NCBI GenBank assembly: GCA_016934135.1
Contig: JAFGTK010000199.1
Coordinates: 1 to 5,172, forward strand
Length of the DNA: 5,172 nucleotides
Origin: Deltaproteobacteria bacterium
Lineage (GTDB): Bacteria > Desulfobacterota > Desulfomonilia > UBA1062
Direction: 5' to 3'
In this document: positions 1-5,172 of the stretch, one piece after another
Layout of the letters: each line of letters opens with the position of its first letter
Numbering within the stretch: position 1 is the stretch's first letter
The notes under the pieces: generated by a model
Told to the model about the DNA's origin: nothing
Database searches by the model: none
The model's input: the letters and a program-made list of their open reading frames with translations, nothing else
Made by a program: the position numbers and the translations under genes

Positions 1-33
1 ATATGATCACGGTTATATATTGAATGCAGATGA

Positions 34-366
34 TCAGAATCTACGGCCGCCCTTTGGTCCTGACTTGCCGCCGCCCTGTCCTCCTCTTCCGCCTCCGAAG
101 CCTCCTCTGCCGTTGCGACCCTCGGGGCGTGGGCGGGCCTCATTCACGTTGAGCGCTCTTCCTTTCAGTTCTTTTCCGTTCATGCCTTCGATTGCAGCCT
201 GCCCTTCGGATTTAGAGGCCATCTCCACAAATCCAAATCCCTTGGACTGACCGCTGAACTTGTCTTTTATAATGGCAACGGATTCAGTCTGCCCGAATTG
301 TTCGAAAGCCATCCGTAAGTCATCTTCGGTGACTTCGTACGATAAATTTCCTACATAGATCTTCAT
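34..366 (-). CDS. Glycine-rich single-RRM RNA-binding protein
   Basis: This is a complete 110-aa protein made of one RNA recognition motif and a disordered basic tail. The RRM spans about residues 1-78. RNP2 is IYVGNL (residues 3-8) and RNP1 is KGFGFVEM (42-49), with the aromatic residues Y4, F44 and F46 that stack on RNA bases in this family. The end of the fold is marked by GRALNVNEARPR (69-80). Residues 83-110 are almost only Gly, Arg, Lys, Gln and Pro, with RGG-like repeats, as in cyanobacterial and proteobacterial glycine-rich RRM proteins. These are cytoplasmic, bind single-stranded RNA and are often cold-induced; that role is inferred from the family. The ATG at 366 is chosen because an AAAGGAG Shine-Dalgarno lies 6 nt upstream and the RRM begins at residue 2. 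The stop is TGA at 34-36. I saw no convincing promoter in 367-480 and no terminator in the 33 bases left after the stop. Its nearest neighbour on the same strand is over 400 bp upstream, so it is probably monocistronic. Confidence 0.96.
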   Translation of the reverse strand: MKIYVGNLSYEVTEDDLRMAFEQFGQTESVAIIKDKFSGQSKGFGFVEMASKSEGQAAIEGMNGKELKGRALNVNEARPRPEGRNGRGGFGGGRGGQGGGKSGPKGGRRF

Positions 367-399
367 CCCGATCTCCTTTTGTATTAAGTAAAATCTTTT

Positions 400-606
400 C
401 TAATCGCCTGACGGAATTATCAACGGCAAGGGAGCCGAGTCTGATGATGAAAAATGTAAGATATCCCTTTCATCAATGATACGGTTTTCTATGCCATCAA
501 ACCACCTATTACCAATTATAATATCCTTACCATACTTCAACAATATACCACCATGCATTCTTATTTTATTTTTCAAAACAGAGCGGAAAGAAGACTCGAA
601 AACGGA
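400..606 (-). other. AT-rich intergenic stretch with a weak open frame
   Basis: The region between the RRM gene and the inverted-repeat cluster is AT-rich and holds no confident gene. On the - strand one frame is open for 68 codons, ending at TAG 400-402. Its only internal ATG is at 558, giving a possible 52-aa peptide that starts MHGGILLKYGKD and ends PLIIPSGD. It has no Shine-Dalgarno before that ATG, no motif I recognise, and a length that chance would produce about once in DNA of this size and composition. The downstream part (400-480) more likely serves as the upstream region of the RRM gene. It could also be the decayed 3' end of a former gene. I treat it as non-coding unless homologues are found. 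Confidence 0.2.
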
Positions 607-628
607 TTAAAAGATTTATAAGGGTGTT

Positions 629-784
629 TGTCTGAGTAAGACATTACGGAACTGAACTGCATCAGAGATGCATGTCGGGAACGACTTGAGAAGAAAACAG
701 AAATTCCTCAGGGCAGTATGCCCTTTCACATTCGGCCGAAGGTGCAAGAATACCCCAAATACAATCAGGTGACCTGTCAGGTCA
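629..784. repeat. Cluster of short perfect inverted repeats
   Basis: Within 156 bp there are six non-overlapping inverted repeats. They are 629-643 (TGTCT, 5-nt loop, AGACA), 658-672 (TGCATC, loop AGA, GATGCA), 674-685 (GTCG, loop GGAA, CGAC), 710-724 (AGGGCA, loop GTA, TGCCCT), 731-740 (the palindrome TTCGGCCGAA) and 770-784 (TGACCT, loop GTC, AGGTCA). Three of them share a 6-3-6 design of exactly 15 bases, though their arm sequences differ. The last covers the stop codon of the - strand mini-protein gene, so the cluster could form the structured 3' end of that transcript. None is followed by a clean T run on either strand, so none is a textbook intrinsic terminator. The arms are visible in the sequence; an RNA or regulatory role is inference. 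Confidence 0.45.
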
Positions 785-970
785 GATAAAACGTGTTGTT
801 TTAGGGGGCTTCTTGCTTGTCTCCTGCTGAGTCTCTTGAGAGGCCACCTTGTCCCTGATAGAAAGGTCTTTTGTGAAGTCAGGGCAGTAAACACTGTCTC
901 CCTGCATGAACTTCTTCTTGCAGTCCCTTCTCCAGGCACAAATAGGACATAAATTTCTATCCATTGACAT
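782..970 (-). CDS. Small four-cysteine protein (CPICAW type), possible metal-binding
   Basis: This 62-aa protein has all its character in its first half: LCPICAWRRDCKKKF at residues 7-21, then YCPDFTKDLSI at 28-38. The four cysteines (8, 11, 17, 29) give CxxC-x5-C-x11-C, which could bind zinc or an iron-sulfur centre. The tail after residue 40 is polar, Gln/Lys/Thr-rich and probably disordered. I have a loose memory of short proteins with CPxCAWR...C.KKF...CPDF in Desulfobacterota and Nitrospirota, with no known function; I could not check this. The frame is also open upstream to an ATG at 1021, giving 79 aa. I reject that start because the extra 17 residues overlie a good promoter and lie outside the Cys core. 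A second ATG at 964 (60 aa) is equally possible. No Shine-Dalgarno precedes either ATG. It has no signal peptide or membrane segment and is likely cytoplasmic. Confidence 0.72.
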   Translation of the reverse strand: MSMDRNLCPICAWRRDCKKKFMQGDSVYCPDFTKDLSIRDKVASQETQQETSKKPPKTTRFI

Positions 971-978
971 ATGATGTA

Positions 979-1006
979 ATAATAAAGCGTAGTAAGGCAA
1001 AGTCAA
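979..1006 (-). promoter_or_regulatory. Sigma70-like promoter for the four-Cys gene
   Basis: Reading the - strand, TTGACT (1006-1001) and TATTAT (984-979) are separated by 16 bp. Each hexamer matches the sigma70 consensus at 5 of 6 positions. Transcription would start near 972-970, at or next to the ATG at 970, implying a leaderless or nearly leaderless mRNA. This agrees with the absence of a Shine-Dalgarno. It is a prediction from hexamers and spacing only. Confidence 0.5.
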
Positions 1007-1042
1007 TATTTTGAAAAACATAGCAGATATTTTTTATTCAGA

Positions 1043-1052
1043 TGCCCGGGCA
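1043..1052. promoter_or_regulatory. 10-bp GC-rich palindrome in the divergent region
   Basis: TGCCCGGGCA is a perfect 10-bp palindrome that stands out in AT-rich surroundings. It sits between the two divergent promoters, about 37 bp upstream of the left -35 element and 78 bp upstream of the right one. It could be a dimeric regulator site acting on one or both genes. The half-sites are short and no second copy was seen, so chance is a real alternative. Confidence 0.2.
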
Positions 1053-1129
1053 GCCGCATTGAAAAGATATACATACCTTCTATATTCAGGGAGATGAGTT
1101 GTGCTATGTAAAAGCCTGAAACTTATATA

Positions 1130-1158
1130 TTGAAATACGGCTGAAAAAGAGATCTAAT
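1130..1158 (+). promoter_or_regulatory. Sigma70-like promoter for the large secreted protein gene
   Basis: TTGAAA (1130-1135) and TCTAAT (1153-1158) are separated by the optimal 17 bp, and each matches the consensus at 5 of 6 positions. The start would fall near 1165, leaving a leader of about 59 nt that carries the AGGA Shine-Dalgarno at 1211-1214. A second -10-like hexamer, TATCAT (1175-1180), lacks a matching -35 element. Confidence 0.45.
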
Positions 1159-1223
1159 CCTGGCACAGCAGTGTTATCATTGTACCGACAATACGCAGTG
1201 ACCAGGGAAAAGGAATAATAACC

Positions 1224-4200
1224 ATGAAAAATATAGACAGATTTGTACATTATTTTATTCTGTGCGTGCTTGTATGGACATTCATGCCTGCATCACCGGT
1301 TTCTGCCCTGACCTTCTGCCCCCTTGATCAGGAAGAAGTCATACAGGCATCACAGGCTGTAAACGCAGGGAAATACCCCAATGCCGAGGTGGTGTTTGTA
1401 GACCAGCAGACATGGGTCCACTACGCACAGGACGGAACCTTTGTCCAGTGGTACGAATCATATGTAAAGATCCTGACTGAAAAGGGCAGACGCAGGTACA
1501 CCAGTGTAACCTCATCTTTCACCATCCCGTACAACACCACCATGTTTACGGTTGTCGAAGTCTTAAGAAGTGACGGAACCATAATAAAGATTGATATTGC
1601 CGAAAACAGCCGCGAGATGGTGGAACAGTCGCAGATGGAATCCAACATCTATAATCCCAACGACAGGCTTATCCGGGTCACCATCCCCGAAGTGCATATC
1701 GGCGATGTGGTGCACTTCATCATGTTCGATGAGTTTTCAAAGGCCCGCATGCCCGATACCTTCAGTGATTATGTTCCGATGGAGGGCACAGACCCTATTG
1801 CGCGTTCGGTGTATACAATTGTTGCGCCAAAGGCCAGACCCCTGAAAAGTATTGCACTGAAGTCCGAGATTCCGGGCACGATAACCACAGAAATTAACGA
1901 AGCCGGAGAAGAGATCGTGTATACCTGGGTGGCAAAAGATGTGCCGCGGGCATACACGGAACCCCGTATGCCCAAACTCTATACCCAGGCCCAGCGTCTT
2001 CTGGTAAGTACTATCCCTGACTGGGGAACCGTATCCAGGTGGTACTGGAACCTGTCTGAACCTCACATGGAAAAGACGACCCCTGAGATGAAGAAAACCG
2101 TTCATGATCTTGTCCGGGGGATCGATGACCCAGATAAGAGGATTGAGAAGATATTCAGATGGGTGTCGCAGGAAATCCGGTATCTGGGGATCACTGCCGA
2201 AACCGAAGCTCCCGGATACGAACCCCACCGGGTTGACATGACCTTTGAGCGGAGGGCCGGAGTCTGCCGGGATAAGGCGGCACTGCTGGTCAGTATGCTG
2301 CGGCTTGCAGGGTTCGAAGCATTCCCGGTCCTGATTATGAACGGACCGAAAAAGGACCCTGAAGTACCTCAGCCTTATTTTAATCATGCCATATCCTGCG
2401 TGCGGAAGAAAGACGGCACCTATACGCTGATGGATGCCACTGATGAAAGCACCAAAGAGCTTTTCCCTGCATATCTGAATAACCAGAGTTATCTTGTCGC
2501 AACACCGCAGGGTGAGACCTTGCTCACCAGCGAGGTTGCCCCGCCAGAGAAAAATATGATGCATATCGAGACAAAAGGTTCCCTGGATGAGCAGGGAAAC
2601 CTCAAAGCAAGTTCTGTTCTTCAATTCTACGGCATCAATGACAATGCATACAGGGGTTACTTTTCCCGTCTGTCTGCAGAGGAAAGGCGGCAGTTCTTCG
2701 AACGGATAATCAAGAAGATTGCACCTGGAAGCACGCTTGCGGAATATGAGATAACGCCGGGGAACATGCTGGATACAACCACGAGCCTTAAGGCCGGGAT
2801 CAGCTTCGAGGTGCAGGACTTTGCCATACCCGGCAAAGATATGGTCATGCTTCCTGTGGTCAGACTGGGAGGGAGTATCGGGATCGTGAATTTCCTGACT
2901 GGAGATATGGGGCTTGTTGAGCGGAAATATCCCTATGTCACAGATGTGGCCTGCGGTGTTGAGGAGTCTTTCCAGCTCGATCTGAAAGGCTTTGTCGGCG
3001 AGCCTGCAAGTCTGCCGGAGTTTGAAACAGCCCAGACAACCGGGGCTCTCTGGAAGCTGGACATTTCTGTCAAGGATCATGTTCTGATAAGCAACAACAC
3101 CTTTGCAATGAAGCTTCCCGAATATTCTCCGAAGGAATATCTCGATCTCAAGCAGACACTGATAAAGATCGAGGCGGATGAGAAAAGGATGCCGGTTTTC
3201 ACCCTGGCCCAGGGTGTTGCCGGTCCGGGTGAACATCCCTGGTATGCCCCTTACGATCCTGATGCAGTAATACTCGACGAACTGGCTGAATTCGATGTGA
3301 AAGACTCCTCGACCTGGACCGAGACCAGGCATGTGAAGATGAAGGTTCTCACCTATGCCGGGAAAAAGCACTACAGCGATCTGTATGTCCGGTATAATCC
3401 TTCATGGGAAGAGGTGGAGATCGTAAACGCTGTCGTCACTTCAGCGGATGGACAGACAAAGACCATTGAAAAAAAGGAGATGAATACCATGGATGCTCCG
3501 TGGGCTGCCGATGCACCCAGGTATCCTTCATCCAAGATCCTTGTTGTGAGTCTGCCGGGAGTGGAACAGGGCAGCATTATAGAGTATACAATCAAACGAA
3601 ACAAGACCGGCAGGGAGTTTTTCTCCATACATGACGGTTTTATCTCTTCTGACCTTGCACGAATCGAAAATCCCCGTAACAATTCCAACCAGGTATTAAG
3701 TATAGACGGGGTGTTCAGATATCATGAGCCGGTTGAGTCAAAGACGCTTCGCATAAGGGCGCCAAAGGATCTGGAACTCATCATGTCCGGCCTTGATGCC
3801 GAGGAAAAATCCTTCATTCCCGATACATGCCCCGGCCCTGCGCAGATAAACAGGCGTGTGCTCAGCAGTGACGGAAGCGTTGTCTACGAATTTACCTCTT
3901 CGCGCATCGCTGCGGTAACACAAGAGGACAATCTGCCTCCCTGGTACAGCTTCAACCCTGTAATCTTTGCCTCTTCAGGAGACTGGAAGACCTATTGCAG
4001 GGACCTCTACAGGATATTCATTGATGCGGCATCATCTGATGATAAGACCGGTGCAAAGGCCCTGGAACTTGTTGCGGGGACTGATGATGCATTGGAGAAG
4101 ATCAGGATTATCCGCGACTTTGCAGCAAAAAACCTCAGATTTGTCGAAACAGGGTTCGGAGAGATCCCGCCTTCATATATCGGTTCTGCAGACAGGGTAC

Positions 4201-5172
4201 TCAAAGACGGCTATGGAAACTCGGCTGACCGTGCGGTTGTGATATTTGCCATGCTCCGTTCAATAGGTTTTGCACCTGAATTCATCCTGGCCTCTCGAAT
4301 CCCTGCTGTCCAGAGCATACAGGCCCCACTGTTTCGATATCCGTCCCACCAGTGGTTCGGCGAGGTCCTGGTCCGGGTGGAATCGGGCGGCAGTTATGTT
4401 TATCTGAATGATACCGACCAGTACGCCCATTTGGGCACAGTGAAGAACGACGGTCATACAGGTCTTGTGTTGAAATCAGGGAAATTCGAGATTATCCGGA
4501 GTTTTTCCAAGGATCTGGAAACCCGTACCGATGTTACTGTATCCATTGGCCTTTCACAGGACGGTGATGTGGTAATGAAGAAGTCCACCATGTTCTACGG
4601 CCAGGACTTTGCATCATTCAAAAAGAGATTCAGCGAGATGCCCCCTGAGGAACGGGACAGATACCATCAGAAACTTGTTTCTTCTGTGAGCCAGGCAGCA
4701 AGGCCGGATGGCGGATTGACGACCGATTATGATTCATATCCCGGGTTAGAGGAATTCTCAATCAGCGCAGGATCCTATGCAATAAGACAGGGCAGTTATC
4801 TCTATCTCGATCTGCCGGGACTGATCAGTACACTGCGGGGTGTCGGCAATGATACCAGAAAAAACCCACTGTATTCTCCCTCCATGAAGAAAGGAACGGT
4901 TACCATCGATGTGGTTCTGCCGGAAAGGGTGAAAGGCATCCAGCTCATGCCCCCTGAAAGGATGAACCTCTCTCCAGGCCGCATGGGAGAGCTGGATCTT
5001 GAAACAAGGCTTGTTTATGATCAAGAGGGACTGAGCCCTGCAGGGATAGTTGTGCGAGAGGATATCCGGTTCGATCCGGCAGTAATCCTGCCCGAGGAAT
5101 ATCCCCAGCTTCTCGATGTTCAGCGGACCCTTTCCCGTCCGGGATCACGGATGATCGTGCTGGAGATGGAAT
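1224..5172 (+). CDS. Secreted tandem DUF3857/transglutaminase-like protein, 3' end outside window
   Basis: One frame runs without a stop from ATG 1224 to the window edge: 1316 codons. The start is backed by AGGA at 1211-1214 (9 nt spacing) and an immediate Sec signal peptide: a hydrophobic stretch at residues 7-21 and probable cleavage after PVSA (A28). The mature protein should be periplasmic or surface-exposed; the Cys at 32 is not in a lipobox. Module 1: DUF3857-like beta domain about 60-235 (W64, EPRMP at 246-250), helical linker, then a transglutaminase-like core about 290-405 with YLGI (320-323), GVCRDKA (catalytic C348), NHA (H388) and LMDATD (D404). A DUF3858-like region follows to about 655, containing YLDLKQTL (639-646). 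Module 2 repeats this order: DUF3857-like about 690-880 (W698), core about 955-1065 with GNSADRA (S1000 in the Cys position), SHQWF (H1042) and LNDTD (D1063). Its C-terminal region ends with LLDVQRTL (1296-1303). The matching end motif suggests few residues are missing. Known relatives have a papain-like fold; whether this one cross-links, hydrolyses or only binds is unknown. Confidence 0.93.
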   Translation, partial: MKNIDRFVHYFILCVLVWTFMPASPVSALTFCPLDQEEVIQASQAVNAGKYPNAEVVFVDQQTWVHYAQDGTFVQWYESYVKILTEKGRRRYTSVTSSFTIPYNTTMFTVVEVLRSDGTIIKIDIAENSREMVEQSQMESNIYNPNDRLIRVTIPEVHIGDVVHFIMFDEFSKARMPDTFSDYVPMEGTDPIARSVYTIVAPKARPLKSIALKSEIPGTITTEINEAGEEIVYTWVAKDVPRAYTEPRMPKLYTQAQRLLVSTIPDWGTVSRWYWNLSEPHMEKTTPEMKKTVHDLVRGIDDPDKRIEKIFRWVSQEIRYLGITAETEAPGYEPHRVDMTFERRAGVCRDKAALLVSMLRLAGFEAFPVLIMNGPKKDPEVPQPYFNHAISCVRKKDGTYTLMDATDESTKELFPAYLNNQSYLVATPQGETLLTSEVAPPEKNMMHIETKGSLDEQGNLKASSVLQFYGINDNAYRGYFSRLSAEERRQFFERIIKKIAPGSTLAEYEITPGNMLDTTTSLKAGISFEVQDFAIPGKDMVMLPVVRLGGSIGIVNFLTGDMGLVERKYPYVTDVACGVEESFQLDLKGFVGEPASLPEFETAQTTGALWKLDISVKDHVLISNNTFAMKLPEYSPKEYLDLKQTLIKIEADEKRMPVFTLAQGVAGPGEHPWYAPYDPDAVILDELAEFDVKDSSTWTETRHVKMKVLTYAGKKHYSDLYVRYNPSWEEVEIVNAVVTSADGQTKTIEKKEMNTMDAPWAADAPRYPSSKILVVSLPGVEQGSIIEYTIKRNKTGREFFSIHDGFISSDLARIENPRNNSNQVLSIDGVFRYHEPVESKTLRIRAPKDLELIMSGLDAEEKSFIPDTCPGPAQINRRVLSSDGSVVYEFTSSRIAAVTQEDNLPPWYSFNPVIFASSGDWKTYCRDLYRIFIDAASSDDKTGAKALELVAGTDDALEKIRIIRDFAAKNLRFVETGFGEIPPSYIGSADRVLKDGYGNSADRAVVIFAMLRSIGFAPEFILASRIPAVQSIQAPLFRYPSHQWFGEVLVRVESGGSYVYLNDTDQYAHLGTVKNDGHTGLVLKSGKFEIIRSFSKDLETRTDVTVSIGLSQDGDVVMKKSTMFYGQDFASFKKRFSEMPPEERDRYHQKLVSSVSQAARPDGGLTTDYDSYPGLEEFSISAGSYAIRQGSYLYLDLPGLISTLRGVGNDTRKNPLYSPSMKKGTVTIDVVLPERVKGIQLMPPERMNLSPGRMGELDLETRLVYDQEGLSPAGIVVREDIRFDPAVILPEEYPQLLDVQRTLSRPGSRMIVLEME

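Noticed and set aside
20..250. A + strand 76-codon Pro-rich frame.
   Set aside because: It is antisense to the RRM gene; the proline runs are the complement of its glycine codons.
710..724. An intrinsic terminator for the four-Cys gene.
   Set aside because: The 6-bp stem is short and is followed on the - strand by GAGGAATTTCTG rather than a T run.
616..939. A 107-codon - strand frame.
   Set aside because: It overlaps the four-Cys gene out of frame and runs through the inverted-repeat cluster. The translation has no motif and looks like random Arg/Ser/Leu-rich sequence.
1161..1175. A sigma54-like site: TGGCAC, 5 bases, then TGTT.
   Set aside because: The -24 half is perfect but the -12 half lacks the required GC, and a better sigma70-like pair overlaps.
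1737..3371. A 544-codon open frame on the - strand inside the large gene.
   Set aside because: It lies wholly antisense to the DUF3857/transglutaminase gene, has no recognisable motif or Shine-Dalgarno, and its Cys/His/Arg-rich translation is typical of a codon-bias shadow.
3967..4242. A 91-codon + strand frame within the large gene.
   Set aside because: It is out of frame with the long continuous frame and has no start signal or motif.

Overview
The window holds one very large, unfinished gene on the + strand and two small genes on the - strand, separated by AT-rich non-coding DNA. The coding DNA looks close to balanced in GC. The gene set is a bacterial glycine-rich RRM protein, a four-cysteine mini-protein and a secreted DUF3857/transglutaminase-like protein. 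It would fit an anaerobic Gram-negative lineage such as Desulfobacterota or Nitrospirota. That placement is an impression from protein style only, and no rRNA or other marker is present.

Layout: 34-366 (-) encodes a 110-aa single-RRM RNA-binding protein with an RGG/glycine-rich tail and a good Shine-Dalgarno. 367-781 has no convincing gene. It contains one weak open frame (400-606) and, at 629-784, an unusual run of short perfect inverted repeats. 782-970 (-) encodes a 62-aa protein with a CxxC-x5-C-x11-C pattern. A sigma70-like promoter lies so close to its ATG that the mRNA may be leaderless. 971-1223 is the divergent intergenic region. It carries that promoter, a 10-bp palindrome and a second sigma70-like promoter (1130-1158) facing right.

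From 1224 to the window edge a single frame stays open for 1316 codons. The predicted protein has a Sec signal peptide followed by two tandem copies of a DUF3857 / transglutaminase-like / beta-rich C-terminal module. The first transglutaminase-like domain keeps a Cys-His-Asp triad (C348, H388, D404). In the second, the Cys position is Ser (S1000), while the His and Asp positions remain (H1042, D1063). The protein therefore looks like an active-plus-degenerate tandem enzyme exported to the periplasm or cell surface. It is the most interesting object in the window.

Nothing shows that the three genes work together. The two outermost are separately promoted and point away from each other, and the RRM gene lies 415 bp beyond the end of the mini-protein gene. 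No tRNA, rRNA, CRISPR array or insertion sequence was recognised.
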